Assembly: GCF_036347135.1 (NCBI RefSeq)
Contig: NZ_CP108938.1
Span: forward strand, 930,001-994,000
Origin: Streptomyces sp. NBC_00775
Lineage (GTDB): Bacteria; Actinomycetota; Actinomycetes; Streptomycetales; Streptomycetaceae
DNA: 64,000 nt
Reading direction: 5' to 3'
A program made the position numbers and the translations under genes. The notes beneath the pieces were generated by a model. The model was not told the DNA's origin and ran no database searches. It saw nothing but the letters and a program-made list of their open reading frames with translations. Positions 46,301-54,182 of this stretch are shown here, one piece after another. Position 1 is the first letter of the stretch, and each line of letters begins with the position of its first letter.

Positions 46301-46349
46301 CGAGGACGCGCCGGAGGCGGGCTTCGACCAGGGTGCGGTCGTCATGCAT
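43332..46349 (-). CDS. GH38 alpha-mannosidase, cytoplasmic
   Basis: A 1005-residue GH38 enzyme. The family signature GHAHIDSAWLWPLRET starts near residue 259 and supplies zinc-binding His and Asp. The nucleophile Asp is in AWLPDTFGFAAGLPQI near 371, and LHQFHDILPGSS near 570 gives a further zinc His. The C-terminal beta domains end in PFELVTLRLKRA. There is no signal peptide, so it works on imported oligosaccharides. ATG 46349 has GGAG nine bases upstream. It is the last gene of the operon with GH85, GH5 and a CUT1 importer, where it would strip alpha-mannose from N-glycan fragments. Confidence 0.93.
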   Translation of the reverse strand: MHDDRTLVEARLRRVLDERIRPAVYPESVPLEVAVWHAPGEPVPVAEGLAAAPEPIEVGARWGAPWGTSWFRVTGTVPEAWAGRTVEALLDLGFDENMPGFQCEGLVYRPDGTPVKGLNPRNQWVRIGAPVEGGEEVRLHIEAASNPVILDYHPFLPTRLGDKETAGSEPQYKLERMDLAVLDEAVWQLVIDLEVLGELMAELPVESARRWDILRAVERALDAVDLQDVGGTAAAARARLAEVLAVPAVPSAHRISAVGHAHIDSAWLWPLRETVRKVARTTSNMTALLEDEPEFVFAMSQAQQWAWVKEHRPEVWARVKKAVTDGRFVPAGGMWVESDTNMPGSEAMARQFVHGKRFFLDEFGVENDEAWLPDTFGFAAGLPQIIKAAGSKWLLTQKISWSQTNKFPHHTFQWEGIDGTRIFTHFPPVDTYNCSMKGSEIAHAARNFKDKGVARHSLAPTGWGDGGGGTTREMVAKAARLRDLEGSATVVWETPAEFFEKAAAEYPNAPVWTGELYLELHRATLTSQARTKQGNRRSEHLLREAELWAATAAVRTGFPYPYEELDRIWKTVLLHQFHDILPGSSIAWVHREARKTYEKVAEELDGIIGTAQRALAGEGSAALVFNSAPHSRDGVAAGGAGAALVEGEAALAPRVNGGYVLDNGLLHVEIDARGLVVSAYDLLADRETIAPGQAANLLQLHPDFPNMWDAWDVDEFYRNTVTDLVDADEVVPGEDGVSVRIVRSFGVSRVTQVLSLAPGEPRLGIYTEVDWHETEKFLKLAFPLDVHAERYASETQFGHFYRPTHTNTSWEAAKFEACNHRFVHIEEPGWGVALVNDSTYGHDVTRTVRDTDSGTTTTVRVSLLRAPRFPDPETDQGVHRFRHALVPGAAIGDAVREGWRINVPERRLTGSQEVAPLVTVDQDAVVVTAVKLADDGSGDVVVRFHESRGGRTRVSLTAGFEVAAVAVTDLLERPLADAAAPGREGDRITLRLRPFELVTLRLKRA

Positions 46350-46378
46350 GAGAGTGCTCCGTGGGGTGAGGGTGCGGG

Positions 46379-48379
46379 CTACCAGGTGTGGGTGGTCGTG
46401 GCGGCGGTCGAGATGGTGAACAGCTCCCCCACCGCGCGCAGTTCGAACCGTGCGGCGGTCTCGCCCTGCTCGGGGACGAGCCCGCCGGCGTAGAACGCGC
46501 GCTGGCAGGTGCCACCGAGGAAGCGGCGCGTGCCATCGGGGAGTGTCCGGTACAGCTCGTAGTGGCGTACGGGGCCGGTGGCGCCCTGCCAGGCGAAGCG
46601 CAGGCCGCCTCCGTCGGCGTCGGTGACGCGCAGGTCGGTGGGCGCGGCGGGGGTCACCACCGCGTCCCGGACGGCGAGCCCGCCGAGGCGCCAGCGCACG
46701 GGCCCGCCGGCGGCGGTCAGCCGGACGCCGATCGCGTGCACGGTCCCCGACAGGCCCGTCAGCCGCACGGTCGAGGTACCCCAGCTGCCGCTCGCGCTCA
46801 CGGGGAAGTACGTGTACGGGGGCGCCCCACCCGCCGTGCCCGGCTCGGCGGTGGCGACGGCGAGCTCGACCCGTGCGCTGCCGGAGTCGAGACGGTGGGT
46901 GAGCTCCACGACCGTGTCCGCGCCGAGCGGCAGCCGTGTCGCGTAAAGGTCCAGCGCGGCCGGCGCGTCGAGGGCGCCGTCGACCAGGAGACTGCTGCCG
47001 CCGCGCCAGGCGTCCGCGAAGTCGAAGGTGACCGAGGGGCGCCCGCCGGTGGTCCGCACCACCCAGCGGCGGGACGGCAGCCGGTCCTGGAGACCGAGGT
47101 GGTTCCAGGCGGCACCCGAGGTGACCTTGCCGTCCTCGTACCACTTCAGTCCGTGCCCGGTGTTGAAGACGGTCGCGAAGGGCACGGAGCTCACGGTGGA
47201 CCGGTCGGCGACGGAGACGGCGGGGGCGCGCCAGCCGGCGGTCGGGTCCGGCTTGGCGGGGTCGAGGGAGCTGCCGGTCCAGAACGTGTCGTCGGCGGCG
47301 TGGAAGTCGCCGGGCGTGCGGCTCGCGGGCAGGTGGTTGCGGGTCCACTCGGGCCGGTAGAAGCCGATGGAGGTGACGTGCGTCCTGGTGGTCGGCACGA
47401 TGGCGTCCCAGTTCACGGACGTGCCGGTGCCGCCCGCCTCGACGTCGACGCCCGCCCACAACTCGTAGCGGCTGCGGCCGAGTTGCTGGGCCGTCGTACC
47501 CGAGGACGCCAGACTGCTCTGGGACCAGCGGAAGTCGATGAACATGGTGTCGGCGGCCTGGAAGAACGTCTTGTTCTGGCTGTTCAGCGCGCCCTGCCAG
47601 CTCACCGAGCCGCTTACGGTCATGGAGTCGTACCAGGTGACGCGCTGGCCCTTGGCCGCCCCGAGCGTCTTCAGCTCTTTGAGGAAACCGAGCATGTCGG
47701 TGGCGAGCGCGGTGTTCCCGCCGCCGGTCTCGGCGTTGATGAACCAGCCGTCGAAGCCGTACGCGGCGGCTACGGCGACGAGTTGGGCGGCGAGCGGGTA
47801 GTGCCCGGTGGAGTCCTTCTGCACCAGGTCGCGGGTCCACTGGAGCTGGCCGCCGTAGGCGACGGGCGGCAGGAAGACATTGCCGAGGACGGGTACGCCG
47901 TGCCGGTGGGCCGCGTCCACGATCGGGGCGTTCGGGGCGAGGATCAGGCCCTCGCCGGACGAGCCGCCCCAGAAGACGAGTTCGTCGACGTACGCCCAGT
48001 GGGTGAGGGCGTAGTAGTCGGCGGTGGCCGCGCCCTGCGAAGGGTTGCCCGACGTGGGGCCGAAGGAGACCAGGGACTGGATGCGGGCCTGGCCTGAGCG
48101 GGCCGTCGTGTTCGCGGGGGTCGGGGTGAAGCGTGCGGCGAGCGGCACGGACGCCGCGTTGAACGCCAGATCCGTGTCGCCGTCGGCGCGCCAGGCATTG
48201 AGGCTGCGCCAGGTGATGCCGGTGCCGGGGGTGCCCGAGGGAAGCGAGTCGGGATACCAGTAGGAGGCGTACGGCTGGAGGTCGCGGGTGGCCGCGGCCG
48301 CCGTGCCGGACAGGCCGGGGACGAGCCCCGCGGCGACGCCGGCTCCGGCGAGCAGGACGGTGCGTCTGCTGAGGTTCAC
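46379..48379 (-). CDS. GH85 endo-beta-N-acetylglucosaminidase, Tat-exported
   Basis: A 666-residue secreted enzyme. GTG 48379 starts LSRRTVLLAGAGVAAG, a twin-arginine signal, with a GGAG upstream. The catalytic barrel (about 35-380) opens with LQPYASYWYPDSLPSGTPG and contains GFDGWFINAETG near residue 207-218, the Asn/Glu pair that GH85 enzymes use in substrate-assisted cleavage. Behind it come a galactose-binding-like beta domain and a fibronectin-III-like domain (APTDLRVTDADGGG to FLGGT). GH85 cuts the chitobiose core of N-glycans on glycoproteins, leaving one GlcNAc on the protein. It would release the oligosaccharide imported by the CUT1 system in the same operon. Confidence 0.9.
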   Translation of the reverse strand: MNLSRRTVLLAGAGVAAGLVPGLSGTAAAATRDLQPYASYWYPDSLPSGTPGTGITWRSLNAWRADGDTDLAFNAASVPLAARFTPTPANTTARSGQARIQSLVSFGPTSGNPSQGAATADYYALTHWAYVDELVFWGGSSGEGLILAPNAPIVDAAHRHGVPVLGNVFLPPVAYGGQLQWTRDLVQKDSTGHYPLAAQLVAVAAAYGFDGWFINAETGGGNTALATDMLGFLKELKTLGAAKGQRVTWYDSMTVSGSVSWQGALNSQNKTFFQAADTMFIDFRWSQSSLASSGTTAQQLGRSRYELWAGVDVEAGGTGTSVNWDAIVPTTRTHVTSIGFYRPEWTRNHLPASRTPGDFHAADDTFWTGSSLDPAKPDPTAGWRAPAVSVADRSTVSSVPFATVFNTGHGLKWYEDGKVTSGAAWNHLGLQDRLPSRRWVVRTTGGRPSVTFDFADAWRGGSSLLVDGALDAPAALDLYATRLPLGADTVVELTHRLDSGSARVELAVATAEPGTAGGAPPYTYFPVSASGSWGTSTVRLTGLSGTVHAIGVRLTAAGGPVRWRLGGLAVRDAVVTPAAPTDLRVTDADGGGLRFAWQGATGPVRHYELYRTLPDGTRRFLGGTCQRAFYAGGLVPEQGETAARFELRAVGELFTISTAATTTHTW

Positions 48380-48422
48380 TGTGTGCTCCGTATTCGTTGG
48401 GGGACGGACTACGGTGCTGGGG

Positions 48423-49655
48423 TCACGCGATGGCCTGACCCGGTGTGACGACCTCGCTGATACCGCGAGCGACGAGGTGCTCCTTGTCGTCGGCACGGCT
48501 CGCGAGGACAGTGGTGGGACGGACCCCGTCGGCGGTCAGCCGGGCGAAGGCCTCGAACACCGGGCCTCCCGGCGCACAGACCGAACGGCCCGGCGCGGTG
48601 TCGACGACCAGCGCGGTGGTGCGCGCGGCGGGTGTCTGCGGCCGGCCCTCCTTGACGATCCGGGCGAGGGTCTCCCCGGCCGGCTTGGTCTGCCGGTCAT
48701 TGGTCAACAGGCCCAGGCTGTACTCGAGTTCGGGGAAGTCGGAGAGGTCGCGGCTGACGTCGTGCGAGCACCACCAGGTCACGCCCCACACATCGGGGCA
48801 GTCGAGGGCGTTCGCGACGGTCGCCTCGGTGAAGGCGGCCGCGTGCTCGGCGGGGATCAGCGGGGCGGGCGCACCGACCTCCTGGAGCCAGACCGGGCGG
48901 TGCGGGTCGTCCGCCCAGGCCTTGGCGAGTTCGATGAGGTACGCGGCGTGGTGCTCGGTGGCGACACCCGTGCGGCCGTGCCGCTGGGCCGTCCCGTTGA
49001 ACACCCACGAGTGCACGGCGGTGACCGCGCCGAGCCGTGCCGAGTGCTCGGGCGTGAACGGCTGGTCGTCCTGGTACCAGGCGGCGTCGTACGAGGCGTG
49101 CAGATGCAGCTTGCCGGGGGCGCCTTCCGCGCAGGCGGTGAGCAGACGCCGAAGCCACGCCCCGGCCTGCTCGGGCGTGACGCGGTCCGGGTCGGGGTGC
49201 GGGCCGGCGGCGAACTGGTTGACCTCGTTGCCGATGGTCATGCCGATGAAGTTCGGCCGGTCGGCGAGCGCCGCGGCCAGGGTGCGCAGATACTCCGCCT
49301 CCCCCTCCACCACCTCCGGGTCGGTGAAGAGGTTGCGCCGGTGCCAGGTCCGCGTCCAGGCGGGCAGGAAGTCGAAGCTCGACAAGTGCCCTTGCAGTCC
49401 GTCGACGTTGACGTCGAGGCCGCGTTCGGCGGCCGCGTCGGCGAGCGCGACGAGCTGCTCCATGGCGCGCGGGCGGATCAGGGTGCGGTTGGGCTGGAAG
49501 TAGGGCCACAGCGGGAAGACCCGGATGTGGTCCAGGCCGAGCGCGGCGATCGAGTCGAGATCGGCGCGTACGGCGTCGAGGTCGAAGTCGAGCCAGTGGT
49601 GGAACCACCCTTGACTCGGGGTGTAGTTGACGCCGAAGCGCACGGCAGCAGACAT
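48423..49655 (-). CDS. GH5-type glycosidase, probable Man-beta-1,4-GlcNAc mannosidase (GH5_18-like)
   Basis: A 410-residue clan GH-A barrel without signal peptide. It opens RFGVNYTPSQGWFHHWLDFD; the acid/base Glu is in TIGNEVNQF near residue 140 and the nucleophile Glu in VWLQEVGAP near 256. The overall look is that of GH5 subfamily 18, whose studied members are bacterial beta-mannosidases acting on Man-beta-1,4-GlcNAc, the core left after GH85 and GH38 action. The subfamily call rests on recognition and context, not on a search. ATG 49655 has AAGGA seven bases upstream. Confidence 0.78.
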   Translation of the reverse strand: MSAAVRFGVNYTPSQGWFHHWLDFDLDAVRADLDSIAALGLDHIRVFPLWPYFQPNRTLIRPRAMEQLVALADAAAERGLDVNVDGLQGHLSSFDFLPAWTRTWHRRNLFTDPEVVEGEAEYLRTLAAALADRPNFIGMTIGNEVNQFAAGPHPDPDRVTPEQAGAWLRRLLTACAEGAPGKLHLHASYDAAWYQDDQPFTPEHSARLGAVTAVHSWVFNGTAQRHGRTGVATEHHAAYLIELAKAWADDPHRPVWLQEVGAPAPLIPAEHAAAFTEATVANALDCPDVWGVTWWCSHDVSRDLSDFPELEYSLGLLTNDRQTKPAGETLARIVKEGRPQTPAARTTALVVDTAPGRSVCAPGGPVFEAFARLTADGVRPTTVLASRADDKEHLVARGISEVVTPGQAIA

Positions 49656-49687
49656 GCGGATTCCTTGCGGATCTGAGGTACGGGAGG

Positions 49688-50593
49688 TCAGCCCTTGACG
49701 GCGCCCTCACCCACGCCACGGAAGAAGTACCGCTGGAGACAGGCGAACAGGGCGATCAGCGGCGCCACGGCGATGATCGTGCCCGCGGCGACGAGCCGTT
49801 CGTCGTTGGCGAAGGTGCCGTGCAGATAGTTGAGTCCGATGGTCAGGGTGAACTTCGAGGGGTCGCTGAGGACGATGAGCGGCCACAGGAAGTCGTCCCA
49901 GGAACCCATGAAGGCGAAGATCGCGACGACGGCGAGGGTGCCCTTCACCGACGGCAGCGCGATCCTCAGGAACCGCTGCCAGGCGTTCGCCCCGTCGACG
50001 AAGGCCGCCTCCTCGATCTCGTAGGGAAGGTTGAGGAAGGCGTTGCGCATCAGCAGGACGTTCATGGCGCTGATGCAGGCGGGCAGCACGACACCGATCA
50101 GCGTGTTGTTCAGACCGAGTTCCCGCATGGTCGTGAACTGGGCGATGATGATGCTCTCGGCGGGCACGAGCATCGCCAGGATGAAGACGAGTGTCGCGAC
50201 GCGCCGGCCGCGGTAGCGCAGCCGGGCCAGGGCGTAGCCCGCGAGCGCCGAACCGAAGCAGTTCGTCACGACGTTGGCGGTGGCGACCTTCAGCGAGTTG
50301 AGGGCGTAGTCCCAGACCGGAATGGTGTCGGCAACTCGCTTGTAATTGTGGAGAGTTGGCTCGCTCGGCAGAAACTTGGGCGGTGAGCTGAAGATGTCCT
50401 CGTGCGGCCCCTTGAGGGATGTCGACAGCTGCCACAGGAACGGTCCGACCGTCAGGGCGAGTACGGCGAGCAACAGCAGGTAGCGCAGGGCAAGTTCCCA
50501 GGCGCGGATGCGGCGGCCGTGCTCGTCGGCGACACGGGGCTCCCGCGCGGCCGCCGGACGCTCCACCGGTCGTGTCTTCTCGGCGACGCTCAC
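49688..50593 (-). CDS. CUT1-type ABC transporter permease (MalG-like)
   Basis: A 301-residue inner-membrane permease with six helices. The EAA loop is EEAAFVDGANAWQRFLRIAL, which contacts the ATPase. A MalG-type N-terminus starts LRYLLLLAVLALTVGPFLWQ. GTG 50593 overlaps the upstream permease stop by four bases (GTGA). CUT1 systems import oligosaccharides. No ATPase gene is in the operon; in Streptomyces the shared MsiK ATPase commonly serves such importers. Confidence 0.9.
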   Translation of the reverse strand: MSVAEKTRPVERPAAAREPRVADEHGRRIRAWELALRYLLLLAVLALTVGPFLWQLSTSLKGPHEDIFSSPPKFLPSEPTLHNYKRVADTIPVWDYALNSLKVATANVVTNCFGSALAGYALARLRYRGRRVATLVFILAMLVPAESIIIAQFTTMRELGLNNTLIGVVLPACISAMNVLLMRNAFLNLPYEIEEAAFVDGANAWQRFLRIALPSVKGTLAVVAIFAFMGSWDDFLWPLIVLSDPSKFTLTIGLNYLHGTFANDERLVAAGTIIAVAPLIALFACLQRYFFRGVGEGAVKG

Positions 50594-51507
50594 GCCTCCT
50601 CCTTCCGGTCGGCGCGCAGCACCAGCAGCATCAGGACGACGGTGACGGCGAAGACGACGACCGAGATGGCGGAGGCGTAGCCGACCCGGCCGCTCAGCCC
50701 GGTACCGGTGCGCTGGACGAGCATGACGAGGGTGGTGTCCTCGCCCGCGGGACCGCCGTCCGGGCCCGCCATCAGATACACCTCGGAGAACACCTTGAAC
50801 GCGGAGACCGAGGAGAGCGCGCCGACCAGGACCATGGTGGAGCGGACGGCGGGCACGGTGACCGTGAAGAAGCGGCGCACCGCGCCCGCGCCGTCCACCA
50901 TCGCGGCCTCGTGCAGTTCGCGGGGCACGTTCGCCAGCGCGGCCAAATAAATGATCATGTAGTAGCCGAGGCCCCGCCACACCGTGACGGCCATGGCGCT
51001 CAGCAGGAGCAGCCACTGATCGCTGAGGAAGCCGACCCTGCCGACACCGATCGCCTCCAACAGCGCGTTCACCAGCCCGCGTTCGTCCAGCAGCCACACC
51101 CAGATGAGCCCGACCACGACGATCGAGGCGACGACCGGGGTGTAGAAGGCCGACCGGAAGAACGTGATGCCGGGGATGTTCTTCTGGACCAGCAGGGCGA
51201 GCAGCAGCGGCAGCAGGACGAGCGCGGGGACGACCCCGAGCACGTACAGCGTGCTGTTGCGCAGACCGGTCCAGAACATGTCGTCGTGCAGCAGCTCGCG
51301 GAAGTTGGCGAGGCCCACGAACCTGCCCGGGATCAGGGTGCGGCGGTCGGTGAAGGCGTTGATGAGCGTGGAGGCGAACGGGTACAGGATGAAGACGCCG
51401 GTGATCAGCAGCCCGGGAGCGGCGAACAGCCAGGGGCTGCTGGGCAGATGGCGCCGCACCCGCGCCGCACGCCGGGGTCCGCCGAAAACGGTGGAAGAAC
51501 TCGCCAT
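50590..51507 (-). CDS. CUT1-type ABC transporter permease (MalF-like)
   Basis: A 305-residue permease with six helices. LFAAPGLLITGVFILYPFAS forms the first helix and HEAAMVDGAGAVRRFFTVTV is the EAA loop. It starts six bases after the binding-protein stop and overlaps the MalG-like permease. With it, this forms the membrane pore of the oligosaccharide importer of the GH85-GH38 operon. Confidence 0.9.
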   Translation of the reverse strand: MASSSTVFGGPRRAARVRRHLPSSPWLFAAPGLLITGVFILYPFASTLINAFTDRRTLIPGRFVGLANFRELLHDDMFWTGLRNSTLYVLGVVPALVLLPLLLALLVQKNIPGITFFRSAFYTPVVASIVVVGLIWVWLLDERGLVNALLEAIGVGRVGFLSDQWLLLLSAMAVTVWRGLGYYMIIYLAALANVPRELHEAAMVDGAGAVRRFFTVTVPAVRSTMVLVGALSSVSAFKVFSEVYLMAGPDGGPAGEDTTLVMLVQRTGTGLSGRVGYASAISVVVFAVTVVLMLLVLRADRKEEA

Positions 51508-51513
51508 GCCGGA

Positions 51514-52809
51514 TCAGCCCTGCTGCTGGAGCAGCGTGTCGCAGGCCTTGACAGCGTTGTCAAGAGCCGTCTTGGGGCTCTCCTTGCCCTGGAGCGCCTT
51601 GGCGACCTCGTTGCGCAGCGCGGTCTTCATCTGCTCGCTGAAGAGGACGGGGGTGTAATTGACCGCGTTCTTCAGGGACTTGGCGGCCGCGATCCGCACG
51701 CGGGTCTCGTCGGTGCCGTCCTCCTTGGTGAAGTACGGGTCGTCGAGCGAGCCGGCGGTGCTCGGGAAGATGGCGACCTTCTTGGCGAACGACATCTGGT
51801 TCTGGGCGTCGGTGACGTAGTGCGCGAAGGCGACCGCCGCCGGGGTGTGCTTGGTGCGGGAGTTGACCATCACACCCATCACGTACATGTTCACCTTGCC
51901 GGTGCTGGTGATCTGGTCGGTGATGCCGATGTTCTTGTACAGGTTGGGCGCCTGCTTCTTGAAGTTGCCGAGGTCCAGGGCGCTGCCCGGGTTCATGGCG
52001 ACGGCCTCGGTGAGGAACTTCTTGCCGGACGACTCGGGGGTCGCGGTCAGCGCCTGCGGGTCGAGCGCCTTGGCGTCGTACAACTCCTTGTACTTGGTCA
52101 GGAGTTCGACCCCCTTGGTGTCGTTGAACGCGAAGCCGGTGCCTTCCTTGTTCATCAGCTCGACGCCATAGCGGCCGAAGTCCTCGACGGTGGGCACATT
52201 GGCGAGGGTGGCGACCTTGCCGTCGCTCTTCTTCGCCAGCTGCAGGGCGTCGGCGAAGAGTTCGTCGTACGTCGTGGGCGGCTTGGAGGCGTCGAGTCCG
52301 GCCTCCTTGAAGAGCGACTTGTTGTAGAAGAGCGGGCCGGTGTTGAGGTACCAGGGGAAGGCGTACGTGCCGGTCATGCCCGGTATCCGGTGGCTGGCCC
52401 AGGCGCCGTCCAGGTACTCCTTCTTGTACTGGCCGGCGGACTTGTCGAGATCCAGGGCCAGGCCCGCCTTGGCGAGCGGGGCGACGAGGTCCGGCGAGAC
52501 GTTGACGACGTCGGGCAGGGTGCCGCCGGCCGCGTCCGCGCTGATCTTGTCGGCGTACCCCTCGGCGGGCTGGTCGATCCACTTCACATGGGTGCCGGGG
52601 TACTTCTTCTCGAAGTCGGCGATCACACCCTCGAAGTACGGCTTGAAGTTGGCCCTCAGGTTCCAGGTCTGGAAGGTGATGTTGCCCTCGACCTTGCCGG
52701 AGGCGTCCGTCGAACCGCCGCCGTCGTCACCGGAACCGCAGGCGCTCAGCGGCAGGACGAGGGCGACGGCGGCGACGACAAGTGCGGGTGCTCTGCGAGG
52801 CTTTCGCAC
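51514..52809 (-). CDS. CUT1-type oligosaccharide-binding lipoprotein
   Basis: A 431-residue extracellular binding protein of the MalE/SBP_bac_1 family. The lipobox is LSACG. The fold shows NITFQTWNLRANFKPYFEGV, GTLPDVVNVSPDLVAPLAKA and Trp/Tyr-rich sugar contacts (YAFPWYLNTGPLFYN). GTG 52809 has AGGAG ten bases upstream; the longer TTG start is less likely. It is the first gene of a six-gene operon (importer, GH5, GH85, GH38), so an N-glycan-derived oligosaccharide is the probable ligand. It is divergent from a LacI repressor with operators between them. Confidence 0.88.
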   Translation of the reverse strand: MRKPRRAPALVVAAVALVLPLSACGSGDDGGGSTDASGKVEGNITFQTWNLRANFKPYFEGVIADFEKKYPGTHVKWIDQPAEGYADKISADAAGGTLPDVVNVSPDLVAPLAKAGLALDLDKSAGQYKKEYLDGAWASHRIPGMTGTYAFPWYLNTGPLFYNKSLFKEAGLDASKPPTTYDELFADALQLAKKSDGKVATLANVPTVEDFGRYGVELMNKEGTGFAFNDTKGVELLTKYKELYDAKALDPQALTATPESSGKKFLTEAVAMNPGSALDLGNFKKQAPNLYKNIGITDQITSTGKVNMYVMGVMVNSRTKHTPAAVAFAHYVTDAQNQMSFAKKVAIFPSTAGSLDDPYFTKEDGTDETRVRIAAAKSLKNAVNYTPVLFSEQMKTALRNEVAKALQGKESPKTALDNAVKACDTLLQQQG

Positions 52810-52858
52810 GGTGACCGGGCTCCTTCGCAACGGTGGGTGAACGGTGCCGCGCCAGACC

Positions 52859-52868
52859 TTGCATGCAA
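52859..52868. promoter_or_regulatory. Palindrome TTGCATGCAA near the binding-protein start
   Basis: A perfect 10-bp palindrome about 50 bp upstream of the binding-protein GTG, in its 5' leader or promoter. Its relation to the LacI operators is unclear. Confidence 0.25.
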
Positions 52869-52898
52869 CTCACCAGGGAAGTCAATGGATTTGGTTCA

Positions 52899-52913
52899 GC
52901 TAAATTCATTAGC
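52899..52913. promoter_or_regulatory. Candidate LacI operator facing the importer operon
   Basis: GCTAAATTCATTAGC has perfect five-base arms GCTAA/TTAGC, the same arm sequence (CTAA/TTAG) as the GCGC-centred sites near the repressor gene, but with an odd-length centre. It lies about 90 bp upstream of the binding-protein start. Confidence 0.45.
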
Positions 52914-52963
52914 GGCACAACATGGCTGGTCAGGGATCTATGACAGGCCCCTTGAAACAGATC

Positions 52964-53003
52964 ACTAATGCGCTTTAGAGTGCAGCCACTCAAGCGCATT
53001 AGT
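52964..53003. promoter_or_regulatory. Paired LacI operators between repressor and importer operon
   Basis: Two 14-bp sites, CTAATGCGCTTTAG (52965-52978, 12 of 14 symmetric) and CTCAAGCGCATTAG (52989-53002), each with a central CpG as is usual for LacI-family operators, have centres 24 bp apart. They are also inverted copies of each other: ACTAATGCGCTT and AAGCGCATTAGT match exactly. The second ends 17 bp before the LacI start codon, so autoregulation is expected. Confidence 0.7.
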
Positions 53004-53019
53004 ACTCCGCCCCAGCAGA

Positions 53020-54075
53020 ATGGTGAGCAACGTGCCAGCCAAGCGGTCTCCCGCGCGCCGGCCGACGATGAAGGACATCGCGCGGCGCGCCGGAGTCTCC
53101 GAAAGCGCGGTCTCCTTCGCGCTCAACGACCGGCCCGGAGTCTCCGAGGTCACCCGCGACCGGGTGCGCCGGGTCGCCGAGCAGCTGGGCTGGCGGCCCA
53201 GTACGGCGGCGCGTCAGCTGTCCGGCGAAGGTGCGGCCACGGTCGGTCTGGTCGTGGCACGCCCCGCCGACACGCTCGGCGTGGACTCGTTCTTCCTCCA
53301 GCTGATCTCCGGCATCCAGGAAGTGCTGGCGGAGCGTCATCTCGGCCTGCTCTTCCAGGTGGTCGAGGACGTGGACGCCGAGTGCGCGGTCTACCGTCGC
53401 TGGTGGGCGGAGCACCGCGTGGACGGCGTGATGGTCGTGGACCCGCGCGTCGACGATCCTCGTCCGGACCTCCTGGACGAGCTGGGCCTGCCCGCCGTGG
53501 TCATCGGCGGTGCGCCGGACGCCCGGCATCCCGGGCTGTCCGTCGTCTGGGCGGACGACGCGGGCGCCATGGCCGCGGTCGTGGACGAGCTGTACGCGCT
53601 CGGCCACCGTCGGATCGTGCACATCGCGGGCCTGCCGGGGCTCGCCCACACCGAGCGCCGGATGCGTACCCTGCGCGCGGAGGCCCGCCGGCGGGGCCTG
53701 GCCGAGGTGCGTTCGGTGCCGACCGACTACTCGGACGCGGAGGGGGCGGCCGTCACGCGCCGCGTGCTGGAGAGCGGCACACCGCCGACCGCGCTGGTCT
53801 ACGACAACGACGTGATGGCCGTCGCCGGCGTCGCCGCCGCGACGGAGCTGGGCTTCTCCGTTCCGGGTGACGTCTCGGTGGTGGCCTGGGAGGACTCCGC
53901 ACTGTGCCGCATGGTCAAGCCATGGCTGTCCGCCCTCTCCCGCGACACCGTGCAGTTCGGGCGCACGGCCGCGCAGGAACTGACCGCGCTGCTGGACGGC
54001 GGTCCGGCGCGCACGGTGCAGGTGCCGGTGCCGCGGTTGATCGAGCGGGACAGCACGGGTCCCTGCGGGGCGTGA
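53020..54075 (+). CDS. LacI-family transcriptional repressor
   Basis: A 351-residue regulator. The helix-turn-helix and hinge are TMKDIARRAGVSESAVSFAL near residues 16-35 and RPSTAARQLSG; the rest is a periplasmic-binding-like sugar-sensing domain (TVGLVVARPADTLG, ALVYDNDVMAVAGVAAATEL, DVSVVAWEDSALCRM). ATG 53020 is used. In-frame GTG codons at 53023 and 53032 are alternatives because no clear ribosome site precedes the ATG. It is divergent from the importer-GH5-GH85-GH38 operon, which it most likely represses until an N-glycan breakdown product binds. Confidence 0.88.
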   Translation: MVSNVPAKRSPARRPTMKDIARRAGVSESAVSFALNDRPGVSEVTRDRVRRVAEQLGWRPSTAARQLSGEGAATVGLVVARPADTLGVDSFFLQLISGIQEVLAERHLGLLFQVVEDVDAECAVYRRWWAEHRVDGVMVVDPRVDDPRPDLLDELGLPAVVIGGAPDARHPGLSVVWADDAGAMAAVVDELYALGHRRIVHIAGLPGLAHTERRMRTLRAEARRRGLAEVRSVPTDYSDAEGAAVTRRVLESGTPPTALVYDNDVMAVAGVAAATELGFSVPGDVSVVAWEDSALCRMVKPWLSALSRDTVQFGRTAAQELTALLDGGPARTVQVPVPRLIERDSTGPCGA

Positions 54076-54114
54076 CAGCGGCGCGGGGCCGAAGCGGGGT
54101 TCGGGTGGAGCGGG

Positions 54115-54145
54115 AGGGGTGGACGTCGTGCGGACGTCCACCCCT
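54115..54145. terminator. Bidirectional terminator between lacI and the fucosidase
   Basis: AGGGGTGGACGTC (54115-54127) and GACGTCCACCCCT (54133-54145) form a perfect 13-bp stem with loop GTGCG, between two convergent genes. Confidence 0.8.
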
Positions 54146-54182
54146 GAGACGGCGGCAGTCGGACCAGGCCCGCGCGCGGGAG

